A DNA stretch of 64,000 nt from Vibrio tasmaniensis (GCF_024347635.1 NZ_AP025512.1:85866-149865); one strand, 5' to 3'. Counted from the first letter of the stretch, positions 31,101 through 39,531 are shown. Notes: generated by a model not told the origin, from the sequence alone. Translations and numbers: made by a program.

Positions 31101-34100
31101 TGGCGTATCTGTATCAGCAACAACGAGTGTTGCCACTACTGTATCGGTGCTCACCGCATCTTCAGTCACGCTATCAACCGCTGTGACGTCGATAGTCGGT
31201 GCGTCATTCACACGAACGACATCCAACGAATCGGTGTCTGTTACTTTCGGGTTCACGCCGTCAGATACCGATGCAGTGACAGACAAGGTAGTTAGGTCAA
31301 GCTGGTCATTATTAACCGCTTCGACACCTTTGTCGGTCAACTTAACTTGGTCACCATCGAGCACGAAATAGCCATCAGCGTTGTTTTCTAGCTGAACGGT
31401 CAATTGATCCGCAGGTGTATCTGTATCAGCAACAACGAGTGTTGCCACTACGGTACCGGTAGATACCGCATCTTCAGTCACGCTATCAACCGCGGTAACG
31501 TCGATAGTCGGTGCGTCGTTTACGCGAACCACGTCCAACGAATCCGTGTCTGTTACTTTCGGGTTCACACCGTCAGATACCGAAGCAGTTACCGTTAGGC
31601 TGTCTAGGTCAAGCTGGTCATTATTAACCGCTTCGACACCTTTGTCGGTCAACTTCACTTGATCACCGTCTAGGACGAAGTAACCGTCAGCGTTGTTTTC
31701 GAGCTGAACGGTCAATTGATCCGCAGGTGTATCCGTATCAGCAACAACGAGTGTTGCCACTACGGTATCGGTGCTCACCGCGTCTTCAGTCACGCTATCA
31801 ACCGCGGTAACGTCGATAGTCGGTGCGTCATTTACACGAACGACATCCAACGAATCGGTGTCTGTCGCTTTCGGATTCACACCGTCTGATACCGAAGCAC
31901 TAACAGATAAGGTAGTTAGGTCAAGCTGGTCATTATTAACCGCTTCGACACCTTTGTCGGTCAACTTAACTTGATCACCGTCTAGGACGAAGTAACCATC
32001 TGTGTTGTTTTCTAGCTGAACGGTAAGCTCGTCTGCTGGTGTATCTGTATCAGCAACAACAAGTGTTGCCACTACTGTGTCGGTAGATACCGCATCTTCA
32101 GTCACGCTATCAACCGCTGTGACATCAATGGTCGGTGCATCATTCACACGAACGACATCAAGAGAATCCGTGTCTGTCGCTTTCGGGTTCACTCCGTCAG
32201 ATACCGACGCTGTGACACTCAGGCTATTCAAATCTAGCTGGTCGTTATTAACCGCTTCGACACCTTTATCGGTCAACTTAACTTGATCACCGTCTAGGAC
32301 GAAGTAACCATCGGTGTTGTTTTCTAGCTGAACCGTCAATTGATCTGCTGGCGTATCTGTATCAGCAACAACGAGTGTTGCCACTACTGTATCGGTGCTC
32401 ACCGCATCTTCAGTTACGCTATCAACCGCTGTGACGTCGATGGTTGGTGCGTCGTTTACGCGAACCACATCAAGAGAATCGGTGTCTGTCGCTTTCGGGT
32501 TCACGTCGTCAGATACCGATGCACTGACAGACAAGGTAGTTAGGTCAAGCTGGTCGTTATTAACCGCTTCGACACCTTTGTCGGTCAACTTAACTTGATC
32601 ACCGTCTAGGACGAAGTAACCATCGGTGTTGTTTTCTAGCTGAACGGTAAGCTCATCTGCTGGCGTATCTGTATCAGCAACAACGAGTGTTGCCACTACT
32701 GTATCGGTGCTCACCGCATCTTCAGTCACGCTATCAACCGCTGTGACGTCGATAGTCGGTGCGTCATTCACACGAACGACATCCAACGAATCGGTGTCTG
32801 TCGCTTTCGGATTCACACCGTCTGATACCGAAGCACTAACAGATAAGGTAGTTAGGTCAATCTGGTCATTATTAACCGCTTCGACACCTTTGTCGGTCAA
32901 CTTCACTTGATCACCGTCTAGGACGAAGTAACCGTCAGCGTTGTTTTCTAGCTGAACGGTAAGCTCGTCTGCTGGTGTATCTGTATCAGCAACAACAAGT
33001 GTTGCCACTACTGTGTCGGTAGATACCGCATCTTCAGTCACGCTATCAACCGCTGTGACATCAATGGTCGGTGCATCATTCACACGAACGACATCAAGAG
33101 AATCCGTGTCTGTCGCTTTCGGGTTCACTCCGTCAGATACCGACGCTGTGACACTCAGGCTATTCAAATCTAGCTGGTCGTTATTAACCGCTTCGACACC
33201 TTTGTCGGTCAACTTAACTTGATCACCGTCTAGGACGAAGTAACCATCGGTGTTGTTTTCTAGCTGAACCGTCAATTGATCTGCTGGCGTATCTGTATCA
33301 GCAACAACGAGTGTTGCCACTACTGTGTCGGTAGATACTGCATCTTCAGTCACGCTATCAACCGCGGTAACGTCGATAGTCGGTGCGTCATTTACACGAA
33401 CGACATCCAACGAATCGGTGTCTGTCGCTTTCGGATTCACACCGTCTGATACCGAAGCACTAACAGATAAGGTAGTTAGGTCAAGCTGGTCATTATTAAC
33501 CGCTTCGACACCTTTGTCGGTCAACTTAACTTGATCACCGTCTAGGACGAAGTAACCATCTGTGTTGTTTTCTAGCTGAACGGTAAGCTCGTCTGCTGGT
33601 GTATCTGTATCAGCAACAACAAGTGTTGCCACTACTGTGTCGGTAGATACCGCATCTTCAGTCACGCTATCAACCTCGGTGACATCAATGGTCGGTGCAT
33701 CATTCACACGAACGACATCAAGAGAATCCGTGTCTGTCGCTTTCGGGTTCACTCCGTCAGATACCGACGCTGTGACACTCAGGCTATTCAAATCTAGCTG
33801 GTCGTTATTAACCGCTTCGACACCTTTATCGGTCAACTTAACTTGATCACCGTCTAGGACGAAGTAACCATCGGTGTTGTTTTCTAGCTGAACCGTCAAT
33901 TGATCTGCTGGCGTATCTGTATCAGCAACAACGAGTGTTGCCACTACTGTGTCGGTAGATACCGCATCTTCAGTCACGCTATCAACCGCGGTAACGTCAA
34001 TGGTTGGTGCGTCGTTTACGCGAACCACGTCCAACGAATCCGTGTCTGTCGCTTTCGGGTTCACGTCGTCAGATACCGACGCTGTGACAGTCAGGTTATT

Positions 34101-35996
34101 CAAATCAAGCTGATCATTATTAACCGCTTCGACACCTTTATCGGTCAACTTAACTTGATCAGCGTCTAGGACGAAGTAACCGTCAGCGTTGTTTTCGAGC
34201 TGAACCGTCAATTGATCTGCTGGCGTATCTGTATCAGCAACAACGAGTGTTGCCACTACTGTGTCGGTAGATACCGCGTCTTCAGTCACGCTATCAACCG
34301 CGGTAACATCGATGGTCGGTGCGTCATTTATACGAACGACATCAAGAGAATCGGTGTCTGTCGCTGTCGGGCTAACTCCGTCCGATACCGATGCACTTAC
34401 CGTTAGGCTGTCTAAGTCAAGCTGGTCATTATTAACCGCTTCGACACCTTTATCGGTCAGCTTAACTTGGTCACCATCGAGCACGAAGTAACCGTCATCG
34501 TTGTTTTCTAGCTGAACAGTAAGCTCATCTGCTGGCGTATCTGTATCGGCAACGGTCACTGTTGCCACTACTGTATCTGTCGATACCGCATCTTCAGTCA
34601 CACTATCAACCGCGGTAACGTCAATGGTCGGTGCGTCATTTATACGAACGACATCAAGAGAATCGGTGTCTGTCGCTGTCGGGCTAACTCCGTCCGATAC
34701 CGATGCACTTACCGTTAGGCTGTCTAAGTCAAGCTGGTCACTATTAACCGCTTCGACACCTTTATCGGTCAGCTTAACTTGGTCACCATCGAGCACGAAG
34801 TAACCGCCAGCGTTGTTTTCTAGCTGAACAGTAAGCTCATCTGCTGGCGTATCTGTATCGGCAACGGTCACTGTTGCCACTACTGTATCTGTCGATACCG
34901 CGTCTTCAGTCACGCTATCGATGGCTGTGACGTCGATGGTTGGAGCGTCGTTTACGCGAACCACGTCCAACGAATCCGTGTCTGTCGCTTTCGGGTTCAC
35001 ACCGTCAGATACCGACGCTGTGACACTCAGACTATTCAAATCTAGCTGGTCGTTATTAACCGCTTCGACACCTTTATCGGTCAGCTTAACTTGGTCACCA
35101 TCGAGCACGAAGTAACCGTCATCGTTGTTTTCTAGCTGAACAGTAAGCTCATCTGCTGGCGTATCTGTATCGGCAACGGTCACTGTTGCCACTACTGTAT
35201 CTGTCGATACCGCATCTTCAGTCACGCTATCAACCGCGGTAACGTCAATGGTCGGTGCGTCGTTTGCTGGGTTAACTGTGACAATCACCGTAGCTTCATC
35301 AGTTAGCGCTCCATCAGTTACCACATAAGTAATAGTCGCTTCACCGTTAAAGCCTTTGGCTGGCGTAAATGTCAACTTTCCATCAATAATCTCTACTGTG
35401 CCTTGCTCTGCCGGAACAGTTGCCGATTCAATCCTTAACGAATCGCTATCTGCGTCTTGGTCGTTAGCCAAAACATCGATGGAAACCGAAGCGTCTTCAT
35501 CGATCAAAACGCTGTCATCTTTAGCTACCGGAGGTCGAGGGCTGATAGCTGGCAATGCATCATCTGAATTTGCCGCGCTCAAAAGAAGCTCCGCAAGCGA
35601 TAGACTTTGATATTCAGACAAGCCTAGAGCAGCGATCCCCATCGTTTCAAACCAAGTACTGGCAAGTATTTCTGCTCCTGTACGCTCAACGGTCCCACTT
35701 TCTTGAAAACTGGAGCCGGCATTCTCACCCGAAGCTGGGGCGAACTCAAAACTCAGTAATGTCGGCTCTTGTCCGGCTCTAAGAGCATCAATAATTTGAG
35801 CAACATCTTGAGTGATATCTTGCGAGTCTTCTTCTGTCGCAACTTTAACTTGAAGTTTTTGTGGTTCATTTTCGATAACTGCAACAATCAGATCACCCTG
35901 CAGTGGTCGCTCATGCTCGGCAAGAACCTTCAATTGCCCATTAAAATCTATTACGGCTAACCGCTCTCCAACCGGAGCTAAGGAAGTACGATCCAT
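22149..35996 (-). CDS. Giant LapA/RTX-type surface adhesin
   Basis: About 4615 residues from ATG 35996 (MDRTSLAPVGERLAV), with GAGG six bases upstream; an in-frame ATG 15 nt earlier is less likely. Order: an N-terminal outer-membrane retention module (residues 1-~135) with an Ala/Ser-Gly linker (FEFAPASGENAG) that is a candidate LapG-type cleavage site; one cadherin-like domain (PVAKDDSVLIDEDASVSIDV) to ~residue 244; 37 tandem 104-residue Ig/cadherin-like repeats (NDAPTIDVTAVDSVTEDAV...); a vWA domain with a full MIDAS (FVLDTSGSMG, GGTNYEAA, ISDGTPN); RTX nonapeptides (GGEGNDILFGQGGSDTLDGG...); and a type I secretion C-terminus. It is secreted C-terminus first and anchored in the outer membrane. 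The divergent TolC-like gene at 36354 is its natural partner. Confidence 0.93.
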   Translation of the reverse strand: MDRTSLAPVGERLAVIDFNGQLKVLAEHERPLQGDLIVAVIENEPQKLQVKVATEEDSQDITQDVAQIIDALRAGQEPTLLSFEFAPASGENAGSSFQESGTVERTGAEILASTWFETMGIAALGLSEYQSLSLAELLLSAANSDDALPAISPRPPVAKDDSVLIDEDASVSIDVLANDQDADSDSLRIESATVPAEQGTVEIIDGKLTFTPAKGFNGEATITYVVTDGALTDEATVIVTVNPANDAPTIDVTAVDSVTEDAVSTDTVVATVTVADTDTPADELTVQLENNDDGYFVLDGDQVKLTDKGVEAVNNDQLDLNSLSVTASVSDGVNPKATDTDSLDVVRVNDAPTIDVTAIDSVTEDAVSTDTVVATVTVADTDTPADELTVQLENNAGGYFVLDGDQVKLTDKGVEAVNSDQLDLDSLTVSASVSDGVSPTATDTDSLDVVRINDAPTIDVTAVDSVTEDAVSTDTVVATVTVADTDTPADELTVQLENNDDGYFVLDGDQVKLTDKGVEAVNNDQLDLDSLTVSASVSDGVSPTATDTDSLDVVRINDAPTIDVTAVDSVTEDAVSTDTVVATLVVADTDTPADQLTVQLENNADGYFVLDADQVKLTDKGVEAVNNDQLDLNNLTVTASVSDDVNPKATDTDSLDVVRVNDAPTIDVTAVDSVTEDAVSTDTVVATLVVADTDTPADQLTVQLENNTDGYFVLDGDQVKLTDKGVEAVNNDQLDLNSLSVTASVSDGVNPKATDTDSLDVVRVNDAPTIDVTEVDSVTEDAVSTDTVVATLVVADTDTPADELTVQLENNTDGYFVLDGDQVKLTDKGVEAVNNDQLDLTTLSVSASVSDGVNPKATDTDSLDVVRVNDAPTIDVTAVDSVTEDAVSTDTVVATLVVADTDTPADQLTVQLENNTDGYFVLDGDQVKLTDKGVEAVNNDQLDLNSLSVTASVSDGVNPKATDTDSLDVVRVNDAPTIDVTAVDSVTEDAVSTDTVVATLVVADTDTPADELTVQLENNADGYFVLDGDQVKLTDKGVEAVNNDQIDLTTLSVSASVSDGVNPKATDTDSLDVVRVNDAPTIDVTAVDSVTEDAVSTDTVVATLVVADTDTPADELTVQLENNTDGYFVLDGDQVKLTDKGVEAVNNDQLDLTTLSVSASVSDDVNPKATDTDSLDVVRVNDAPTIDVTAVDSVTEDAVSTDTVVATLVVADTDTPADQLTVQLENNTDGYFVLDGDQVKLTDKGVEAVNNDQLDLNSLSVTASVSDGVNPKATDTDSLDVVRVNDAPTIDVTAVDSVTEDAVSTDTVVATLVVADTDTPADELTVQLENNTDGYFVLDGDQVKLTDKGVEAVNNDQLDLTTLSVSASVSDGVNPKATDTDSLDVVRVNDAPTIDVTAVDSVTEDAVSTDTVVATLVVADTDTPADQLTVQLENNADGYFVLDGDQVKLTDKGVEAVNNDQLDLDSLTVTASVSDGVNPKVTDTDSLDVVRVNDAPTIDVTAVDSVTEDAVSTGTVVATLVVADTDTPADQLTVQLENNADGYFVLDGDQVKLTDKGVEAVNNDQLDLTTLSVTASVSDGVNPKVTDTDSLDVVRVNDAPTIDVTAVDSVTEDAVSTDTVVATLVVADTDTPADELTVQLENNTDGYFVLDGDQVKLTDKGVEAVNNDQLDLTTLSVSASVSDDVNPKATDTDSLDVVRVNDAPTIDVTAVDSVTEDAVSTDTVVATLVVADTDTPADQLTVQLENNTDGYFVLDGDQVKLTDKGVEAVNNDQLDLNSLSVTASVSDGVNPKATDTDSLDVVRVNDAPTIDVTAVDSVTEDAVSTDTVVATLVVADTDTPADELTVQLENNTDGYFVLDGDQVKLTDKGVEAVNNDQLDLTTLSVSASVSDDVNPKATDTDSLDVVRVNDAPTIDVTAVDSVTEDAVSTDTVVATLVVADTDTPADQLTVQLENNTDGYFVLDGDQVKLTDKGVEAVNNDQLDLNSLSVTASVSDGVNPKATDTDSLDVVRVNDAPTIDVTAVDSVTEDAVSTDTVVATLVVADTDTPADELTVQLENNTDGYFVLDGDQVKLTDKGVEAVNNDQLDLTTLSVSASVSDDVNPKATDTDSLDVVRVNDAPTIDVTAVDSVTEDAVSTDTVVATLVVADTDTPADQLTVQLENNTDGYFVLDGDQVKLTDKGVEAVNNDQLDLNSLSVTASVSDGVNPKATDTDSLDVVRVNDAPTIDVTAVDSVTEDAVSTDTVVATLVVADTDTPADELTVQLENNTDGYFVLDGDQVKLTDKGVEAVNNDQLDLTTLSVSASVSDGVNPKATDTDSLDVVRVNDAPTIDVTAVDSVTEDAVSTDTVVATLVVADTDTPADQLTVQLENNADGYFVLDGDQVKLTDKGVEAVNNDQLDLDSLTVTASVSDGVNPKVTDTDSLDVVRVNDAPTIDVTAVDSVTEDAVSTGTVVATLVVADTDTPADQLTVQLENNADGYFVLDGDQVKLTDKGVEAVNNDQLDLTTLSVTASVSDGVNPKVTDTDSLDVVRVNDAPTIDVTAVDSVTEDAVSTDTVVATLVVADTDTPADELTVQLENNTDGYFVLDGDQVKLTDKGVEAVNNDQLDLTTLSVSASVSDDVNPKATDTDSLDVVRVNDAPTIDVTAVDSVTEDAVSTDTVVATLVVADTDTPADQLTVQLENNTDGYFVLDGDQVKLTDKGVEAVNNDQLDLNSLSVTASVSDGVNPKATDTDSLDVVRVNDAPTIDVTAVDSVTEDAVSTDTVVATLVVADTDTPADELTVQLENNTDGYFVLDGDQVKLTDKGVEAVNNDQLDLTTLSVSASVSDDVNPKATDTDSLDVVRVNDAPTIDVTAVDSVTEDAVSTDTVVATLVVADTDTPADQLAVQLENNTDGYFVLDGDQVKLTDKGVEAVNNDQLDLNSLSVTASVSDGVNPKATDTDSLDVVRVNDAPTIDVTAVDSVTEDAVSTDTVVATLVVADTDTPADELTVQLENNTDGYFVLDGDQVKLTDKGVEAVNNDQLDLTTLSVSASVSDDVNPKATDTDSLDVVRVNDAPTIDVTAVDSVTEDAVSTDTVVATLVVADTDTPADQLTVQLENNTDGYFVLDGDQVKLTDKGVEAVNNDQLDLNSLSVTASVSDGVNPKATDTDSLDVVRVNDAPTIDVTAVDSVTEDAVSTDTVVATLVVADTDTPADELTVQLENNTDGYFVLDGDQVKLTDKGVEAVNNDQLDLTTLSVSASVSDGVNPKATDTDSLDVVRVNDAPTIDVTAVDSVTEDAVSTDTVVATLVVADTDTPADQLTVQLENNADGYFVLDGDQVKLTDKGVEAVNNDQLDLDSLTVTASVSDGVNPKVTDTDSLDVVRVNDAPTIDVTAVDSVTEDAVSTGTVVATLVVADTDTPADQLTVQLENNADGYFVLDGDQVKLTDKGVEAVNNDQLDLTTLSVTASVSDGVNPKVTDTDSLDVVRVNDAPTIDVTAVDSVTEDAVSTDTVVATLVVADTDTPADELTVQLENNTDGYFVLDGDQVKLTDKGVEAVNNDQLDLTTLSVSASVSDDVNPKATDTDSLDVVRVNDAPTIDVTAVDSVTEDAVSTDTVVATLVVADTDTPADQLTVQLENNTDGYFVLDGDQVKLTDKGVEAVNNDQLDLNSLSVTASVSDGVNPKATDTDSLDVVRVNDAPTIDVTAVDSVTEDAVSTDTVVATLVVADTDTPADELTVQLENNTDGYFVLDGDQVKLTDKGVEAVNNDQLDLTTLSVSASVSDDVNPKATDTDSLDVVRVNDAPTIDVTAVDSVTEDAVSTDTVVATLVVADTDTPADQLTVQLENNTDGYFVLDGDQVKLTDKGVEAVNNDQLDLNSLSVTASVSDGVNPKATDTDSLDVVRVNDAPTIDVTAVDSVTEDAVSTDTVVATLVVADTDTPADELTVQLENNTDGYFVLDGDQVKLTDKGVEAVNNDQLDLTTLSVSASVSDGVNPKATDTDSLDVVRVNDAPTIDVTAVDSVTEDAVSTDTVVATLVVADTDTPADQLTVQLENNTDGYFVLDGDQVKLTDKGVEAVNNDQLDLTTLSVSASVSDGVNPKATDTDSLDVVRGYKYVIGTHGDNDITGTADDDIIVGDVQGLQIVEGEDYNIAFVLDTSGSMGYDVGKAEAEFKKVLDSLINSAGSSSSGKVNVLLTTFAADDKLLLEVDLSDPEASTKITTAFENNRDDGSGGTNYEAAFDSVLDWFAGKDSDANNVTYFISDGTPNQADHNSAYDLASMTNVVIGAENGKIITLGDVLPSDYQRGDVVTYNNQTVIASNTEVYSLSTGERLGYMYSNTGYYDYSNSVTAQADNMYKALEEFSEVHAIGLGNNLDASTLENYDSDNTVRTNIDVSQLAEVILGKEVALLQGRDDIDSQAGDDIIFGDAIRFGSSDEQGVSALQEYVAGQLGKDVGLVTEKDVHNYITDNQAEFEQSRSSDRADNLSGGEGNDILFGQGGSDTLDGGIGDDILIGGLGNDILTGGDGADIFKWVDVANETDTVKDFNANEDSLDFSDLFEDLSKDELGSLLDDLKSGDHTGDVGNYHVEVTQDGATDSNLSISKGGTTLDIHFDGASVDDVTSHLIASLDSQFKDI
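23721..35264 (-). repeat. 37 tandem 312-bp coding repeats with a 2808-bp higher-order period
   Basis: From the first NDAPT codon to the end of the last VVR-G unit is 11,544 bp, exactly 37 x 312. Units alternate between two types: LTTLSVSASVSDDV with ELTVQLENN, and LNSLSVTASVSDGV with QLTVQLENN, giving 624-bp dimers. A nine-unit block (2808 bp) recurs: variants at 25531, 28339 and 31147, and at 25788, 28596 and 31404, are spaced exactly 2808 bp. Units near the N-terminal end are the most diverged. Confidence 0.95.
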
Positions 35997-36353
35997 ATAA
36001 ACCTCTAACATAAAACACTGTCAACAATTTGACTCATAATAATAGCGCATAAATGCTTAATTTTAACTTCTTAATCACATTTTACTAATAAAAGAGTATA
36101 TTATTTACTGGTTATTGTCGTAGATTCGACCGCAAAGATACGTGCATTAATTCTGTTTAAGACTTTAATAATACGACTTTAGCCAGAAAAGAATTGGAAC
36201 TACAGCTCATAAACTGTAAAACCAAATACACAACAATGGCAACTAATTGCATTTAACAACATTGAGCGTTATATTATTGACGCAGATGGAGTAGCCCCTG
36301 TTTATAAGAACAAAGCCTCACCTTCAGAAATGACTAAACCTAGGAGAAGCAGA
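35997..36353. promoter_or_regulatory. Divergent promoter region of adhesin and exporter genes
   Basis: About 350 AT-rich bp between two divergent starts. No operator or riboswitch recognised. The AGGAGA ribosome site of the exporter gene is at 36342-36347. Confidence 0.5.
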
Positions 36354-37664
36354 GTGAAGAGGACTCGATTCAACGCCATATGCTTTGGTGTGTTTGCCGT
36401 CAGCCCAACTTTTGGACAAACACTTGAGCAAGCGGTTGAAAATGCACTTATTAGCAACCCAGACATCAAAAGTGCATTTAATGAATTCGTAAGTAAGCGG
36501 TATGTGAATGAAGCCTCGAGCGGTGCTTATCTTCCTTCTGTCGATCTAGATGCAGGCGTCGGATATGAAGGGACAAACCCAGCAGAGAGCAATCGTAAGT
36601 CTACCGATTTAACGCGAAAAGAAGCGACAATTATGCTAACTCAGCTTATTTGGGATGGTTCAGCGACGCTTAACGACATTGACCGTACTGCTGCGGATGC
36701 TGAATCCGTTCGTTACCAATTATTAGCAGACGCTCAAGATAAAGCATTAGAGGTCGTCAAAGTCTACCTGGATGCCGTTAAAGCCTATAAAGTACTGACA
36801 CTTTCTGAAAATAACCTGAGAGTGCATAAGAAAATCTATCAAGATATCAAGAAACGAGTAGATTCAGGCATTGGTTCAACAGCAGACTTAACGCAAGTAG
36901 AAGCTCGCTTAGCTAAAGCACATGGTAACTTGGTAGCTGCTCAGAACAACTTGTTTGATACGCACACGATCTTCTCTCGCCTTGTCGGTAAGGATCCGCA
37001 AAGGCTTATCTTCCCTCGAGCAGATCAAAACTTCATTCCTTACACATTAGATGATGCGATTGATTTGGCATTTAACTCTCACCCAGTGATTAAGATTTCA
37101 AAAGCGGATGTTGATTCGGCTAGGTTCCAGTACAAACAGTCTAAAGGTAACTACTACCCAGCTGTTTCTATAGAAGTTTCGCAAACATGGCGTGATGACG
37201 CATCTGGTATCGAAGGAAACAGAGATGAAACAACAGCGATGCTGCGTATGCGTTACAACTTATACAATGGTGGCAGTGACTCTGCAAATGCCGAAAGTTT
37301 CGCCTACCAGTTGAACAAAGCAAAAGACTTACGCGAACGCGCATATCGAAATGTAGAAGAAGGTTTACGCCTATCTTGGAGCGCACTGGATCTGACACAA
37401 CAACAGAAGCAATTTTTGTCCGAACACGTAGATTCAGCTTCTGAGACAGTTATTGCGTACGAAAAACAATACCGTATTGGTCAACGTACTCTACTTGACT
37501 TATTGAACACAGAAAACGAATTGTTTGAAGCTCGCAAAGACTACTTGGATGCGAAGTACGCAGAACAATACGCCAAATATCGCGTCATGAATGCGACTGG
37601 TCAACTATTGAATGCGCTTCGCGTTGATGTTCCAACAGAGTGGAATCAGAAGGTGGAGTACTAA
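36354..37664 (+). CDS. TolC-family outer-membrane channel of a type I secretion system (LapE-like)
   Basis: 436 residues from GTG 36354 (read as MKRTRFNAICFG), chosen because AGGAGA lies at the right distance and the signal peptide (FNAICFGVFAVSPTFGQ) then starts properly; an upstream ATG at 36330 would add eight charged residues. The mature protein has two OEP repeats beginning TLEQAVENALISNPDIKSA and TLDDAIDLAFNSHPVIKIS. Its C-terminal part has RIGQRTLLDLLNTENELFEAR, typical of the AggA/LapE branch. It forms the outer-membrane exit for the adhesin. The ABC and adaptor genes usually follow. Here ATGCAAGCA begins 12 nt after the stop region but is cut by IS91 copy C. Confidence 0.9.
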   Translation: MKRTRFNAICFGVFAVSPTFGQTLEQAVENALISNPDIKSAFNEFVSKRYVNEASSGAYLPSVDLDAGVGYEGTNPAESNRKSTDLTRKEATIMLTQLIWDGSATLNDIDRTAADAESVRYQLLADAQDKALEVVKVYLDAVKAYKVLTLSENNLRVHKKIYQDIKKRVDSGIGSTADLTQVEARLAKAHGNLVAAQNNLFDTHTIFSRLVGKDPQRLIFPRADQNFIPYTLDDAIDLAFNSHPVIKISKADVDSARFQYKQSKGNYYPAVSIEVSQTWRDDASGIEGNRDETTAMLRMRYNLYNGGSDSANAESFAYQLNKAKDLRERAYRNVEEGLRLSWSALDLTQQQKQFLSEHVDSASETVIAYEKQYRIGQRTLLDLLNTENELFEARKDYLDAKYAEQYAKYRVMNATGQLLNALRVDVPTEWNQKVEY

Positions 37665-37676
37665 TTATGCAAGCAG

Positions 37677-39118
37677 GAACCGGCGACGGTGTCGCCTGAG
37701 CGGCCTACGGCCGAAAACAAAGAGACTCAACCTACTAGGGTGCTTTACATGGATCGTTTATCCTATAGGTCATGCATCCGAATAAGCCCATCAAACAACT
37801 CTTCAATGCCAACGATACTTGGCTGAACTACCTCAATAAGTACCGAGAAACCCTCCGAACCGTCGTCATTGAAAACGTCACCAAGATGCTCGCTTGCAGT
37901 ACCGCTGCTTTTGGCTCTAAAGAGTATCGATGCAGTCATGCTGACTGCACCCATCACAAATATATTCACCAGACGTGTAAATCTCGCTTTTGCAGCAGTT
38001 GTGGCATAAAAGCCACAGAGCGGTGGATACGAAAGCAACAACATGTCTTTCCTGAGTGTGAGTATCAACACGTTACGTTGACGCTTCCTCACACGCTGTG
38101 GCCTATCTTTCGGGATAGTCGTTTTCTTCTCAATCATCTCTTTAGCTGTGCAGCCAAAATCTTCTTAGGATGGGCAGAGCAACTGGGTATCGATATCGGG
38201 GTGTTCTGTGCACTTCACACCTACGGGAGAAAGCTGAATTGGAATGTGCACATCCATTTGTCTGTCACGCGTGGAGGCTTATGTAAGAGGACTGGCCTGT
38301 GGAAGCCCATTTTCTTTAAAGCTAAGACCACTGAGAAGTGTTGGCGCACCGCCATCATTCAGCTTCTCAGCTCCAATTACTCAGAATTAGAATTGAGTGG
38401 AGAGGGTTGCCCTTATATTCGTAATGAGCAAGATTGGTCCCGATTTTTAACCAGCCAATATTGCCGTCGATGGAAGCTGCACTTTGCAAAGAAAACGGCC
38501 AACGTGACGCCCACCATGACTTACCTCGGACGATACCTAAAACGCCCACCCATATCGGCGTCGCGTTTACGACATAACTTCCAGGGAGGCTTGGTAACGT
38601 TTGATTACCTCAACCATAGAAATGGTCAGACGGAATCCCTCATTTTGAGTCCAGAAGCTCTGATAGAGCGCATGATTGAGCATATTCCAGATAAGCACTT
38701 CAAAATGATTCGATACTTCGGTTTTCTATCAAACCGACGTCGTGGTGAGATGCTCCCTAAGGTCTACGCGCCCCTAAAGACGCCCCTGAAATGCCCGGCT
38801 ACGCCGCCATGTTGAAAGGGTATGTGAAGGTTGATCCGTTTGAGTGCATTCTTTGTGGGCACCGTTTAACGTTTCTTCGCTTTAGGGCTGGGGAGCCGCT
38901 GTCAGAGCTGGTCCACCATGCTCTGGTTCAAGCCCAAATCAGGTCAATTTAGGCATTTCGCAGGATGAGTGTATCTAAAATCCCGAAAACAGCATGAAAG
39001 TGTTCAACAAACACCCGTGTTTAGATTGTAGAGCAGAAGTTAGATCAGTCAGCGACTCATTCTGACGAGAGTTATGCCGCGATCGTTCAGGTAAGGAATC
39101 ATTCAGATTCCTTACCTT
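37677..39118 (+). mobile_element. IS91-family element, copy C
   Basis: It starts at GAACCGGCGACGG, and homology with the inverted copy D (57318-58760) runs to 39118 with essentially one indel. Its right part carries GGTAAGGAATC/GATTCCTTACC, a hairpin very like the one after the Rpn gene (54944-54974). The canonical end may therefore be the GTTC at about 39085, with the hairpin captured from a flank. It interrupts the gene after the exporter gene. Confidence 0.85.
37772..38952 (+). pseudogene. IS91-family transposase with 13-bp deletion (copy C)
   Basis: Zinc-finger, HUH (NVHIHLSVTRGG) and tyrosine regions (YLGRYLKRPPIS, YFGFLSNRRRGE) are open, but a 13-bp deletion after LPKVY at ~38766 shifts the frame. 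The product would end at 347 residues with a foreign tail instead of ~395. The original C-terminus (CILCGHRLTFLRF ... QIRSI) is still readable to 38952. Because the catalytic domain is complete, residual activity is possible. Copy D has the same deletion. Confidence 0.8.
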
Positions 39119-39401
39119 AAATGGAGATGGGGCGAAAACGGCAGTAACATATTTACCAATATATTGAGAAGCCAGGTTAATGGTGAAACAGTAGCTTTAA
39201 CTCATGATTTGGATGGCAATCTCACCGTTGAGGAAGTGAAGACTAAAACTGAGGAGCTTAACCTGCAGCAAATGGCAATTGGTTTTACCAGCTTATGGTA
39301 ATACACTAGGGATTTAAACACTGTGGCAAAGCCAATGTGCCGTATAGTATCAACTATATAAAACGGCATGTTGGCCTGTTATTTTTGACGAAAACATATC
39401 G
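39119..39401 (+). other. Orphan gene fragment between IS remnants
   Basis: An open frame with no start ends at 39301. It reads SNIFTNILRSQVNGETVALT, then DGNLTVEEVKTKTEELNLQQ and ends IGFTSLW. It looks like the C-terminal end of a real protein cut by IS91 copy C. No family recognised. The remaining ~100 bp show nothing. Confidence 0.4.
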
Positions 39402-39442
39402 GACTGGTCTGTCACACCTCTAGCTAGATTTGCGACAGAACC
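39402..39442 (-). mobile_element. IS6-family right-end remnant
   Basis: It matches the right ends of the IS6-family elements (GGTCTGTCACRCCTC, then GCGACAGAACC). Only ~40 bp remain. Confidence 0.65.
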
Positions 39443-39444
39443 AA

Positions 39445-39514
39445 CTTGTGTATTGACTAAAAAATAAGCGAAACGGGGTAGCTCTATCTCTAAATTTAAT
39501 TACGCAACAAAGCC
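39445..39514 (+). mobile_element. IS5-family (IS903-like) end remnant
   Basis: The last 70 bp of the element partly seen at 62347-62581: ATCTCTAAATTTAATTACGC followed by AACAAAGCC. The 5' side is lost at the IS6 remnant. Confidence 0.65.
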
Positions 39515-39531
39515 CCCCTTATCTTTAAATA

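Noticed and set aside
23965..35115. Dozens of 64-89 codon frames on the plus strand across the adhesin repeat
   Set aside because: They are antisense shadows of one 104-codon unit repeated 37 times, spaced by exactly 312 bp, with no ribosome sites.
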